Positions 1 to 8,660 of a stretch of 64,000 bases of DNA are shown here, one piece after another. Location of the stretch: assembly GCF_023715685.1 (NCBI RefSeq), contig NZ_JAMBOQ010000002.1, positions 1-64,000 on the forward strand. Direction: 5' to 3'. The notes below the pieces were generated by a model that saw only the letters and a list, made by a program, of their open reading frames with translations, did not search any database and was not told the origin of the DNA. The stretch's first letter is position 1; each line of letters opens with the position of its first letter. The position numbers and the translations under genes are program-made. The DNA is from Priestia aryabhattai (GTDB lineage Bacteria > Bacillota > Bacilli > Bacillales > Bacillaceae_H).

Positions 1-2
1 TC

Positions 3-70
3 AAACTTAGGAATTGCTGGAGCGCCGTGTGAGGTGAAAGTCTCACGCACGGTGTGGAACGGGGGAAAGC
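3..70 (+). mobile_element. possible group II intron RNA remnant
   Basis: The first bases form a strong hairpin (GCCGTGTGAG, a GTGAAAGT loop, then CTCACGCACGGT) followed by a run of G and A. This arrangement resembles the conserved stem found near the maturase gene in bacterial group II introns. No reverse transcriptase is present inside the window. The hairpin abuts the damaged 5' end of the uvrX-like gene, so intron insertion or an intron-mediated deletion could have removed that gene's start. The upstream part lies outside the window, so this is a tentative call. Confidence 0.4.
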
Positions 71-1331
71 CCAAAAGAGAATGGAATCATATCAGATTTT
101 ACACTTAGTAGGCTACCTATCGTTATCTTCGGTTTCCTCTGTCATACGGGGGTTAGATCTTTTGAAAACAAAGCTTGCTGTGGTAGGGGATATCAAACGG
201 TCGGGATCGGTTATGTTAGCTGCCACACCCTTATTAAAGAAAGAAGGGATCAAAACAGGAAGTCGTCTTCTCGACATTCCTAAAAGGAAAGATATCCATG
301 TCGTGAATCCATCCATGGAGAGATATATCAAGGCTTCGAACTATATTTCTAGTTTGGTGTTACAGTATATGGATCCTGAAGATTTCCATGCGTATAGCAT
401 TGATGAGTTGTTTATTGATGCCACAGCTTCTTTGCATTTATTCGCTCGTACGCCAGAAGAATTGGCCCATAAAATCATCCATGAGATCTATCGCAAAACA
501 AGACTGACAGCTACCGCAGGAATCGCTCCTAATCTCTTACTGGCTAAGGTGAGCTTAGATCATGAGGCAAAGCACAGCCCAACAGGGGTGGCTTATTGGT
601 GATATAAGGATATTCCCTTTAAGTTGTGGTCCATTCATCCGATGAAGGATTTCTGGGGGATCTCGTCTGCTACGGAAAGGCGTTTGAATCGTTTGGGCAT
701 TCACTCCATAAAAGAACTGGCTCTTTCTTCTGTAGAGATGTTACGTAAAGAATTTGGCATCCTGGGCGAAGAGTTGCACCAACATGCGAATGGAATTGAT
801 TTTAGTCGTATTTCTGATGTGTACATTCCTAGCTCTCGTTCCTTTGGTAAGAGTCAAATTCTGTTTCGAGACTATGCAAATCGAAAAGAAGTGGAATTGT
901 TGCTATTAGAGCTGTTAGACGATGTGTGCTTTCGTTTACGCATGCATCAAGTGGTGGCTCAAACTATCCATTTATCGATTAGCTACAGCAAACAAACAGG
1001 TGGAGGCTTCTCCAGACAAAAGAAAATGGGGCGAGCTTCGAATCTAAGCCAAGATATCTTTCCCTATTGTTTAACCATCTTACATACCTTTGATAATGGC
1101 ATGCCCATTCGCTCCATTGGGATTTCGTTATCGAACACCAGCATTCAAGAAGAGGAGCAAATGAGCTTATTTGATGATATCGATCAGCGTGAAAGAGCCT
1201 ATGCCCTTGCCAAAACGATTGATGAGATTCGAATGCGTTATGGAAAGAATAGTGTACTACGTGCGTCTAGTCACCTTCCTTATTCAACAGCTCGTTATCG
1301 AAACGGCCTTATAGGTGGCCATAAATCATAA
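54..1331 (+). pseudogene. uvrX: UvrX/YqjW-like Y-family DNA polymerase, broken
   Basis: This is a remnant of a UV-damage repair, error-prone Y-family polymerase of the UvrX/YqjW type. Recognisable pieces are the AVVGD and GIKTGSRL segments, a YSIDELFID motif matching the catalytic SIDE signature, a central LWSIHPMKDFWGIS segment, and a C-terminal SFGKSQILFRDY region ending in GGHKS. The normal N-terminal start and first metal-binding aspartate are missing. An in-frame TGA at 600-602 splits the gene, and the reading frame continues unchanged after it, so a CGA to TGA change is the simplest explanation. A YolD-like gene follows immediately, the usual partner in Firmicutes. Function is probably lost. 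Confidence 0.85.
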
Positions 1332-1344
1332 GGAGGAAAAAAAT

Positions 1345-1677
1345 ATGGAATATAGAGGAATGAAAAAATGGCGCCCTTTTGCTACAATGCCAGAGCAATA
1401 CATAGGCTTAAAAGAAATGATAAATAAGCAAGTAGAAGTAGCTCAGCCTATTTTAACAGAAGAGCAAATGGAACAGATGAATTTCACTTTGATTGAAGCC
1501 CTACATACAAATAAACAAGTGTACCTTACATATTATAAGCAAGACCAATGCATAACAGAAACCGGATTCATTCAGTTTGTTAATACATTAGAGGATTTAT
1601 TTGTTTTTATAGATGGAGTATTTGGATTAAAACATAGACCGAGGTTAATTGAGTTACTAGATGTTCGCTTTGTTTAA
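1345..1677 (+). CDS. YolD-like protein
   Basis: The protein has 110 residues and the YolD-like family layout, opening with MEYRGMKKWRPFATMPEQ. YolD proteins are small partners encoded next to UvrX/YqjW-type polymerases in SOS-regulated operons; their molecular role is unclear. The ATG at 1345 is chosen because a perfect AGGAGG lies at 1331-1336, overlapping the stop of the upstream polymerase remnant. An in-frame ATG at 1315 has no such site. The gene itself is intact although its operon partner is broken. A terminator follows at once. Confidence 0.8.
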   Translation: MEYRGMKKWRPFATMPEQYIGLKEMINKQVEVAQPILTEEQMEQMNFTLIEALHTNKQVYLTYYKQDQCITETGFIQFVNTLEDLFVFIDGVFGLKHRPRLIELLDVRFV

Positions 1678-1682
1678 AAAAG

Positions 1683-1712
1683 AAAAAGCTACCTGAGGCA
1701 GTAGCTTTTTCT
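1683..1712 (+). terminator. intrinsic terminator after yolD-like gene
   Basis: The stem AAAAAGCTAC / GTAGCTTTTT has an 8-base loop and runs into U residues. It ends the uvrX-yolD transcription unit. Confidence 0.75.
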
Positions 1713-1932
1713 TAAGAACATCATACTTTGAGATAAAAGGAATTGGGGTTCCTTTCTTTAGTTTGCTCTAAAAGTTGAATTTTATTCTTTTATTTTGAGT
1801 AAAAAAATAGAACACCAAAGGGATAATGATAAACTTTCACCATATCAAAAATTTTGAGAATTAATTTGCATAAAAAAACAGTCTCAAAGTAGAAGGCTGT
1901 CATCTCAATCTGCTTGATATAATAAAATTTCT

Positions 1933-2787
1933 TTATAATTTTTCTATAGAAACTCTTTTCATTAGTCGTTTTAATTTATTTTCCGTATCCGTTTCCTCTA
2001 CTGGTGTGTAGATACTACACCGCAAATCCATATCCCCTTGTACTTGGAGAGAAGTTAAATTAAATAACATTTTTCCTGCTTTCGCATGTCTAAATTCAAT
2101 AACCATTTCGGGAGCTTTACTCACTTGACTTTCTTTCCATAAGTCTTGGAATTCCGGGTGTAAATGACTCATTTCTTTAATAAACTGGTTGTACCATTCA
2201 TCACCTAAATAGTGTCCATAATAGGTACGAAAAATAGCAAGAAAACCTTTCGCAAAATGCTCCCAATTGACAGCTAATGCTTTTAATTCTTTTCTGGTGA
2301 ACACTAATTGAATTAGATTTCTTTGATCATTTGGGATTTGTTCAAAATCTAGAAAAACATGAGCAGCTGCGGAGTTCCAGCCCACAATATGGCAATGGCG
2401 ATCTGTAACGATAGTCGGGCAATAGGTTAATTCAGCTAGTATTCGCTTTAAAGAAGGGCTAAGCTCTGATTGATCTTTTTTTGAATGAATAATTTCTGAC
2501 TTTGTTTCTAATGCCAGATCATATAAATAGTCTCTTTCATCGCTATTTAGTTGTAGAGCTGTAGAGATGCAGTCAAGCACAATAGAAGAAACTTTTATAT
2601 CCCTTCCTTGCTCTAACCATGTGTACCAAGTGGTACTTACCCCTGCTAATTGTGCAACTTCTTCTCTTCGTAATCCTGGTGTCCTTCTTCGGGTTCCAGC
2701 TGGTAACCCAATAGACTCTGGTTTAATTTGAGCACGCTTAGCTTTTAAGAATGCAGACAAAGCTTCAAGCCTAGTTTTATCATTCAT
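1933..2787 (-). CDS. XRE-family regulator with MmyB-like ligand domain
   Basis: This 284-residue regulator has an N-terminal helix-turn-helix (about residues 5-75, including TPGLRREEVAQLAGVS and a TWYTWLEQGRD recognition region). A C-terminal MmyB-like domain follows (about 105-275), a fold thought to bind fatty-acid-like ligands. It is transcribed divergently from a FabF paralogue across a 122-bp gap that contains an inverted repeat at 2817-2837. The likely role is ligand-responsive control of that neighbour and of itself. The family and architecture are clear; the ligand and target are inferred from position. Confidence 0.85.
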   Translation of the reverse strand: MNDKTRLEALSAFLKAKRAQIKPESIGLPAGTRRRTPGLRREEVAQLAGVSTTWYTWLEQGRDIKVSSIVLDCISTALQLNSDERDYLYDLALETKSEIIHSKKDQSELSPSLKRILAELTYCPTIVTDRHCHIVGWNSAAAHVFLDFEQIPNDQRNLIQLVFTRKELKALAVNWEHFAKGFLAIFRTYYGHYLGDEWYNQFIKEMSHLHPEFQDLWKESQVSKAPEMVIEFRHAKAGKMLFNLTSLQVQGDMDLRCSIYTPVEETDTENKLKRLMKRVSIEKL

Positions 2788-2816
2788 TTTTAAAACTCCT
2801 CATCATACCAATTTAC

Positions 2817-2837
2817 CCTAGTAGTAGTTATACTAGG
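2817..2837. promoter_or_regulatory. inverted repeat, candidate operator
   Basis: CCTAGTA, a 7-base spacer, and TACTAGG form a perfect dyad between the divergent MmyB-type regulator and the fabF-like gene. It is a plausible binding site for the XRE regulator. This is inferred from symmetry and position only. Confidence 0.4.
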
Positions 2838-2909
2838 ATAAACAATCCCTTGTAATAGGATAAAAGGACTGTAAAATACAAGTATATTATTGATTTGGAG
2901 TGATGAAAA

Positions 2910-4145
2910 GTGGAAAGAGTTGTGATTACAGGTATGGGACTAGTCTCGCCTATAGGAAATGACATCAGAACATTTTGGAACAACCTAATTAAAGGAGCGT
3001 CCGGTATCTCCTCTATAGATACATTTGACGTTACTGACCATAAGGCAAAAATTGCAGGAATCGTTCGAGATTTTGATGCCGATGATGTTTTAGGAAAGAA
3101 AGAAGCAAGGCGTTTAGATCGCTTTTCACAATTCGCTTTAGCTGCAGCTGAACAAGCCTGGGCAGATTCTAAGTTAGATCTCAATCATATAGATCCAGAA
3201 AGGTTAGGCGTATACGTAGGTTCAGGTATAGGCGGCATTGAAACCTTAATTGAAAATGTTGATGCACTTAGACAGAAAGGTCCAAGGAGAGTCAGCCCAA
3301 CTCTCGTACCAGGCATGATTTCTAATGCTGCTGCAGCACAAATTAGCATCAAGTGGAATGCAATGGGCCCTTCTATGTCGCCTGTTTCTGCTTGTGCCAT
3401 TGGAAATACAGCGATTGGGGAAGCCTTTAGACTCATTCGTTCTGGGGAAGTTGATGCTGTGTTTGCGGGTGGAACAGAAGCTGCTATAACAGACTTATCA
3501 GTAGCAAGTTTTGGCAATGCTACCGCATTATCAACAAGAAATGACGACCCTACTCAAGCTAGCCGTCCTTTTGATGAAGACCGTGATGGATTTGTCATGT
3601 CAGAAGGAGCTGGAATTCTAATCTTAGAATCTCTATCTCATGCTTTAGCTAGAGGAGCAAAAATTCATGCGGAAGTCATTGGATATGGTGCAAGTTCAGA
3701 TGCATACCATATGGTTGCTACACATCCAGAGGGTAAGGGTGCTTATCTTGCGATGAGGGCAGCTTTAAAAAATGCAAACATATCCCTTGAAGAAATTGAT
3801 GTTATTAGCGCTCATGCAACAAGTACAAAGGTGGGTGACATTTCTGAAACAAAAGCTATTAAAGAACTGTTTGGAAAACAGGCTTATCAGATTCCAATAA
3901 CAGCTAATAAATCTATGGTTGGTCACATGTTAGGAGCAGCTGGTGGAGTTGAAGCAATTGCTTTGGCAATGAGCCTTAAGGAGGGCATAGTTCCTCCAAC
4001 AATTAACTTAGAAAATCCCGATCCATTATGCGATTTAGATTATGTACCAGGTATTGCTCGTCAAGTAAAAATAAATACTGGTTTATCTAATTCATTTGGG
4101 TTTGGAGGTCATAATGCAGCTATTGTTTTAAAGAAATACGAGTGA
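2910..4145 (+). CDS. fabF: 3-oxoacyl-ACP synthase II (FabF paralogue)
   Basis: This 411-residue beta-ketoacyl-ACP synthase condenses malonyl-ACP with acyl-ACP in fatty acid elongation. The catalytic triad is visible: Cys162 in SACAIGNTAIG, His302 in SAHATSTKVGD and His339 in NKSMVGHMLGAAGG. A glycine-rich NSFGFGGHNA tail completes the thiolase fold. No fabH, acpP or other fatty-acid gene is nearby, so this is probably a second, specialised FabF rather than the housekeeping copy. The start is GTG at 2910 with GGAG at 2897-2900. Control by the divergent MmyB-type regulator is likely but inferred. Confidence 0.88.
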   Translation: MERVVITGMGLVSPIGNDIRTFWNNLIKGASGISSIDTFDVTDHKAKIAGIVRDFDADDVLGKKEARRLDRFSQFALAAAEQAWADSKLDLNHIDPERLGVYVGSGIGGIETLIENVDALRQKGPRRVSPTLVPGMISNAAAAQISIKWNAMGPSMSPVSACAIGNTAIGEAFRLIRSGEVDAVFAGGTEAAITDLSVASFGNATALSTRNDDPTQASRPFDEDRDGFVMSEGAGILILESLSHALARGAKIHAEVIGYGASSDAYHMVATHPEGKGAYLAMRAALKNANISLEEIDVISAHATSTKVGDISETKAIKELFGKQAYQIPITANKSMVGHMLGAAGGVEAIALAMSLKEGIVPPTINLENPDPLCDLDYVPGIARQVKINTGLSNSFGFGGHNAAIVLKKYE

Positions 4146-4452
4146 GTATATTTTTATGAAGTTTACATTCTTGATAAAATATAATTGCAAATTGCTATTT
4201 AAGTTGGAGTAAAGATAACCAAAATCGAATTCGAATGGTAAACCATTCCATAATTAATTGAATTTGGAAACGAAAAATGATTGATATGGTTTATTTAGCA
4301 ACAAAAATGAAAGTTTGTCTCCATTCATGCCAAGAAAGCATTTCCTTAAGCTAATTAGAAAAAGTGAACAACGTGAAGGAAAAACAGCAGCAAGAAATAG
4401 ATCTTGATAAAGTGTAGCTGGTATTTAGGACAGCAAAGAAAGCAGGAATTGG
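4146..4452. other. gene-free stretch after fabF-like gene
   Basis: This AT-rich stretch holds no intact reading frame, no recognisable RNA and no clear terminator. It precedes a decayed small membrane-protein gene. Confidence 0.5.
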
Positions 4453-4695
4453 ATGGCAGTTGTTATTATTTACTGCATGATTTTAGTAGGACTTATCTTT
4501 ATCTATGGAGGATGGAAGCGCCTGTATGATGAAATGAGTTCAGCTCCTGACATATGAATAGTAGAAATTCTCTTTGTTATCATCGAGAAAATCTTTAAGA
4601 TTTCATCAGAAAAACTTATGCATGTATCATTTATGGTTTTCGGGCCTGTATGGTCCTTGTTTTTCCTTTTTGTATTGATTAAACATGTATATTAG
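4453..4695 (+). pseudogene. small membrane protein gene with in-frame stop
   Basis: One continuous frame encodes two hydrophobic segments: a 34-residue piece starting MAVVIIYCMILVGLIF, then an in-frame TGA at 4555-4557, then about 45 more residues including a second membrane helix around VFGPVWSLFFLFVLI. Reading through the TGA would give a two-helix protein of about 80 residues. The family is not recognised. It is either a single-mutation pseudogene or a 34-residue membrane peptide with an accidental downstream frame. A terminator follows closely, which supports one former gene. Confidence 0.45.
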
Positions 4696-4705
4696 AATAA
4701 AAAAA

Positions 4706-4735
4706 GAAGTTACCAAGGGGTGACTTCTCTTTTAT
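4706..4735 (+). terminator. intrinsic terminator
   Basis: GAAGTTACC pairs with GGTGACTTC (one G-U pair) and is followed by a T-rich run. It lies just after the decayed membrane gene. Confidence 0.65.
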
Positions 4736-4805
4736 TTATCAGTATTACTCTGATAATTCTTCTCATTATATTTTACATTAATCGTTGTCCCAGGCCTCAT
4801 TGATT

Positions 4806-5099
4806 TCAAAGAGTCAGTGATTTTTTATTGCTTTTTCCCTTGTTTTTCATATCCATTGTTACTTCTAACAAAAAGAGTAGAAAGACAGCTATAAGCTCCG
4901 TCATAGAGTGAACAGTAATACTTCTAATTAGTTCATCAGCCGTATGTATAGCAAACCAAGAAAAACTACAATCAATGACAAACCTTATAAGGAGTTTTCT
5001 TTTAGAACTTTCAATATGCTGAGAAAGTGTGTTAATAAGAAAGATTGATAGGAGATCAACTATAAACCCAATAATAAAAAAGAGTAATAGGAATACCAA
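4806..5099 (-). CDS. hypothetical membrane protein
   Basis: The 97-residue frame has a hydrophobic N-terminal helix (about 2-24), a central stretch and a second strongly hydrophobic segment (about 68-86), then a lysine-rich tail. The only available start is TTG at 5099 and there is no convincing ribosome binding site, so expression is doubtful. No family is recognised. It might be a remnant of a longer protein. Confidence 0.35.
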   Translation of the reverse strand: MVFLLLFFIIGFIVDLLSIFLINTLSQHIESSKRKLLIRFVIDCSFSWFAIHTADELIRSITVHSMTELIAVFLLFLLEVTMDMKNKGKSNKKSLTL

Positions 5100-5236
5100 T
5101 AAAGATGAAAGTGAATCGTATTATACTCCCATTATTTTAAATAACCCCACAAATCCAAATACAAATGCTCATAACATTAATGAAATAGAATGTCCTTTTT
5201 GAACATTATAATATACATATTAGAGGAGGTTCAAAT

Positions 5237-5821
5237 ATGCCAGTATTATCATTCTTGCTATATGTCTTTGTAACCAGTTTTACCCCTGGACCTAATAATA
5301 TTATGGCCATGTTATTTGCTAACAAATATGGTTTGAAAAAGACATTAAAGTTTTGTGTAGGAGTAGGTGCAGGTTTCCTTATAGTCATGTTGTTGTGTAG
5401 TTATCTTAATCTTTTACTCAAAAATTCCATCCCAAAAATTGAATTCTTTATGACTGTCCTAGGTGCAGGTTATATGATGTATCTAGCCATAAAAATTATT
5501 CGGAGTAGGGGTGATAATGAAAATAACAATGAAGATCGGAATAACAGTTTTTTCATGGGGATGCTTTTACAATTTATAAATCCAAAAGGCATTTTATATG
5601 GTATAACAGCTATAGCAACCTTCATCCTTCCATATCACAATTCAAACTTTAGCTTACTAATGTATTCACTATTTCTAGCTTTTATTGGCTTTATGAGTAC
5701 ATTTTGTTGGAGTTTATTTGGTTCATTTTTTCAAAAATTCCTCTCAAAGTATAGAAATCAATTTAATATAGTTATGGCTTTATTATTAATGTATAGTGCA
5801 GTCTCAATTCTTATAAAATAA
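5237..5821 (+). CDS. LysE/RhtB-family amino acid exporter
   Basis: The 194-residue inner-membrane protein belongs to the LysE/RhtB superfamily, which exports amino acids or their derivatives. The family signature FTPGPNNIMAM lies at residues 15-25, followed by a glycine-rich second helix and a later QFINPKGILYG segment typical of these exporters. About six membrane helices are predicted. Length is close to the family norm. GAGGAGG lies at 5223-5229 before the ATG. The substrate cannot be told from sequence; cysteine or O-acetylserine exporters are the nearest recalled relatives. Confidence 0.82.
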   Translation: MPVLSFLLYVFVTSFTPGPNNIMAMLFANKYGLKKTLKFCVGVGAGFLIVMLLCSYLNLLLKNSIPKIEFFMTVLGAGYMMYLAIKIIRSRGDNENNNEDRNNSFFMGMLLQFINPKGILYGITAIATFILPYHNSNFSLLMYSLFLAFIGFMSTFCWSLFGSFFQKFLSKYRNQFNIVMALLLMYSAVSILIK

Positions 5822-6179
5822 GTTTCTGATTTATATTAAAAATAAAGTTTAATCTTAGAAGAATTTTAACATTGTAAATATTCATTTTATTAAAGAGTCA
5901 TACTCGCGTTAGGCAAAATAATAACGCCCTATCGGTCGTTATAGCGTATATTTTGTACTTCATTATAGTTGGAGAGAAGGGGTTTCCCTTTTCTTTTTTA
6001 TTTTTTAAGTAGCCGGGGCAAGCTTACTGCAGCAGCTACATAGTATCTAAAGAATTTCGACCTCATTACCTAATTGGTATCTATTTGGTAGCGTAACACA
6101 TTAACATTTGTATAATTAAAGCCACCCTGAAAGAGTGGCTTTTTAGAAGGATTTTAGGTTTTTAAGTCCAAATAATAGG
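5822..6179. other. intergenic region with hairpins
   Basis: There is no gene here. A short dyad (ATAACG / CGTTAT, about 5927-5942) and the stronger terminator at 6118-6144 are the only structures seen. Confidence 0.5.
6118..6144 (+). terminator. intrinsic terminator
   Basis: AAAGCCAC and GTGGCTTTTT pair across a 9-base loop. The U-run is on the plus strand, some 300 bp beyond the LysE-family gene. Confidence 0.6.
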
Positions 6180-6434
6180 TTAATATTGACTTATAGAGCG
6201 ACTGAAGAGTGTAGAAATATGCATAGCTCCCAGTTTGGACATTTCTGAAACAGAGACTTTAATCAAATCGCTAGTAAGACATAAAATATGATATTCGTTA
6301 ATATTGAGGTGGTAGGGTTTAAATTGCTCCCAATCATTTCCAATAGCTCTCCATAATGCTTTACTTAATTGCATTAACTTTAAGTTGAATAATAATGCAT
6401 CCATACACGTATAATCCTGTGACGTTTTTTCCAT
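6180..6434 (-). pseudogene. truncated ScoC/Hpr-like MarR regulator
   Basis: The 84-residue frame resembles only the N-terminal part of Hpr (ScoC), the transition-state MarR-type repressor of protease and sporulation genes. Matching segments are LKLMQLSKALWRAIGNDW, FKPYHLNINEYHILC and the start of the recognition helix, KLGAMHISTLF. The sequence then leaves the family pattern and stops. The rest of the winged helix and the C-terminal dimerisation part (over 100 residues) are absent. It cannot bind DNA normally. A full-length hpr presumably exists elsewhere in the genome. Confidence 0.7.
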
Positions 6435-6559
6435 AATTCTACGCCCTTGTCTAGAGGTTAATTGAAATCTAATTTTATATTAAGTACCAAATAGTAATAA
6501 AAGTAGGCTTCAAAATGCTCTTCTAAATGCTTTAATTTAACCAGAGAATTAAAGTAAAA

Positions 6560-7912
6560 TTATTTATTTAACCTTGTTGATTTAGAAGTGAATTGTTCTT
6601 TGTTTTTAAACATGTTAACTCCATAACCTGCAAGACCTCCAATAATTGCAGGGAATATCCAACCTAATCCGATATGGTAGAGAGGGAGATAGTAAGTAAA
6701 TAATTGATCAATACCAGGGATGTGTAAGCCAAAATCATTTAATCCATCTACCAGGCTTACAACAAATGTTAAGAATAGGCTACCTTGGTATACCTCAGCA
6801 CATCCTTTAAATAAAGAATGAAGGAAAGTCAAAAAGATTAGAACAATTGCTAATGGATAGAGAACTGTTAAAACAGGTACTGAAAAAGAAATTAATTGAT
6901 TTAATCCAACATTTGCGATTATTGCGCTAAATACAGATAAGCTAATCGCAATTTTCTTATAAGAAATAGATGGTAATAATTTATGGAAATAAGAAGAGCA
7001 TGAAGTAATAAGCCCTACACTAGTTGTCAGACAAGCTACTGTGATCATTAAGCCTAGTAGTACTCCTCCATATTCTCCAAAATAATAATCAGATACTTTT
7101 GCTAACACCGCACCTCCGTTCTCTAAATGTCCAAGCTTTTCTACACTTGAAGCGCCCATATATGAAAGAGCAGAATAGATAGTTGCAAGAATAATAGCAG
7201 CAATTCCCGTAGCTTTTAGGCACACAGTTATAATTTGCTTCTTTGTTTTAGCGCCTTTCTCTTTAATTGCATTGATAATAATGATTCCGAAAACGAAAGA
7301 TGCAAGAGTATCCATTGTTAGGTATCCTTCTTGGAACCCATTAAAAAAAGAGTTTGTTATATATTTCTCTGTAGGTGCTTGAAAATTTCCAATAGGATGA
7401 ATAAAGGCAACTAGAACTAAAATTCCAATGAATGTTAATTTAATTGGCGTTAAGAATTTTCCGACAATATCGACAATTTTCGCGGGATTGAGAGAAAAAA
7501 AGCATGTAATACTGAAAAATATAATGGTAAATACAAGTAAAGCTATAGAACTAGAGCTTTCAGAAATAAAAGGTTTAAGTCCGATTTCAAAAGAGACGTT
7601 ACCTGTTCGTGGGATAGCAAATAAAGGTCCAATAGCTAGATAAAGAACAGTTGTAAATACTAAACCAAAGATAGGATGTACGCGACTTGCTAATGATTGT
7701 AAATCTTCCTTTCCGGAGAAACCAAAAGCTAGTACACCAAGTAAAGGCAAGCCTACCCCAGTAACTAAAAAACCCGCATTTGCTGACCAGATATTTACTC
7801 CGGCTGACTGACCAAGCATAGCAGGGAATATTAAATTTCCAGCTCCAAAAAATAATGCAAATAACATTAAACCAATGATTACTATAAAGGAAAACGGTAC
7901 TTTGTTTGACAC
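6560..7912 (-). CDS. brnQ: branched-chain amino acid transporter BrnQ
   Basis: This is a LIVCS-family sodium- or proton-coupled importer of leucine, isoleucine and valine, with about 12 membrane helices. The N-terminal GLMLFALFFGAGNLIFP and LGQSAG signatures are diagnostic. I choose GTG at 7912 because GGGGG lies 7 bases upstream; an in-frame ATG at 7942 would add 10 residues but has no binding site. A CodY-like box lies just upstream at 7952-7966, fitting repression when branched-chain amino acids are plentiful. The long upstream region holds no T-box. The gene stands alone. Confidence 0.88.
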   Translation of the reverse strand: MSNKVPFSFIVIIGLMLFALFFGAGNLIFPAMLGQSAGVNIWSANAGFLVTGVGLPLLGVLAFGFSGKEDLQSLASRVHPIFGLVFTTVLYLAIGPLFAIPRTGNVSFEIGLKPFISESSSSIALLVFTIIFFSITCFFSLNPAKIVDIVGKFLTPIKLTFIGILVLVAFIHPIGNFQAPTEKYITNSFFNGFQEGYLTMDTLASFVFGIIIINAIKEKGAKTKKQIITVCLKATGIAAIILATIYSALSYMGASSVEKLGHLENGGAVLAKVSDYYFGEYGGVLLGLMITVACLTTSVGLITSCSSYFHKLLPSISYKKIAISLSVFSAIIANVGLNQLISFSVPVLTVLYPLAIVLIFLTFLHSLFKGCAEVYQGSLFLTFVVSLVDGLNDFGLHIPGIDQLFTYYLPLYHIGLGWIFPAIIGGLAGYGVNMFKNKEQFTSKSTRLNK

Positions 7913-7951
7913 GGTGAAACCCCCATTAATAATATTCTTCATAAAAAATTA

Positions 7952-7966
7952 AATTTTCAGACAACT
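7952..7966 (-). promoter_or_regulatory. candidate CodY box
   Basis: AATTTTCAGACAACT matches 13 of 15 positions of the AATTTTCWGAAAATT CodY consensus. It lies about 40-54 bp upstream of the brnQ GTG. CodY control of branched-chain amino acid transporters is well established in Bacillus. Confidence 0.5.
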
Positions 7967-8123
7967 TACATTACAAATAACTTATCTTTTTTGTATTATA
8001 AACAGTCAAATTACATATTTCAATATAAAAAATAAACTTTTTTGAAAAAATTTAAAAAATTATTAATTTTCCGTTTGTTATCCATTATTAAAATAAAAAT
8101 AATATTATAAACCAGGATTTTTA

Positions 8124-8202
8124 TTCAAAACGCGTACATTAAGTATTATAACAACAAAAATTTTAAATAAAATCATAAATTGTGTTCAAAACGCGTATAT
8201 TA
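8124..8202. repeat. pair of direct repeats with ACGCGT core
   Basis: TTCAAAACGCGTACATTA (8124-8141) and TTCAAAACGCGTATATTA (8185-8202) differ at one base and are offset by 61 bp, about six helical turns. Such spacing suits a regulator bound at two sites. The binding protein is unknown. Confidence 0.55.
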
Positions 8203-8660
8203 TCCTGTTAATTGATTTAATTGAATAATATGTAAGTAAGTTAAAAAATTTATAAATATAATACTGCGAAACTTATAAAGCTTTTTATTATGAGCTAAAC
8301 ATCTAAAGAAGATCTATATATAATTTCTATAAAAAAATTAGAAAAGAAAAAGATTTCCTTTCTCTTTTTTTATTTAATCTTGTTTTTTTCCTTTCTAGAA
8401 CTTGAAACATACATACAATGCTCCTGTGATGGATTCTTGATATTTGTATTTTGGTCAATACTTCGATTTGTTGTCTATCTTATAAGACCTATAAAGTGCA
8501 AGAGAATAAGGCCCACGAGACCAATTAAGGCGGCATAACACTAAAAAATTTTTCAATTTAATATAGAAAAGCATAAAAACAAAAAAGCGTTAATTGGCTT
8601 CATTGCTAGAAATTTCTTTAAGACTTATAATCTCTTAATAATAGAAAGGAGAAAAATTTT

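Larger units (their letters stand above)
7913..8660. other. 748-bp AT-rich region upstream of brnQ
   Basis: The stretch is very AT-rich and carries no supported gene. It contains a CodY-like box next to brnQ (7952-7966) and two direct repeats with an ACGCGT core (8124-8141 and 8185-8202). I looked for a T-box riboswitch and did not find its conserved sequence. Confidence 0.5.

Noticed and set aside
8430..8525. Hydrophobic minus-strand frame (GLVGLILLHFIGLIR)
   Set aside because: No start codon or ribosome binding site and no longer homology; probably chance in AT-rich DNA.
7943..8660. T-box riboswitch for brnQ
   Set aside because: The conserved T-box sequence was not found on the minus strand in this long leader.
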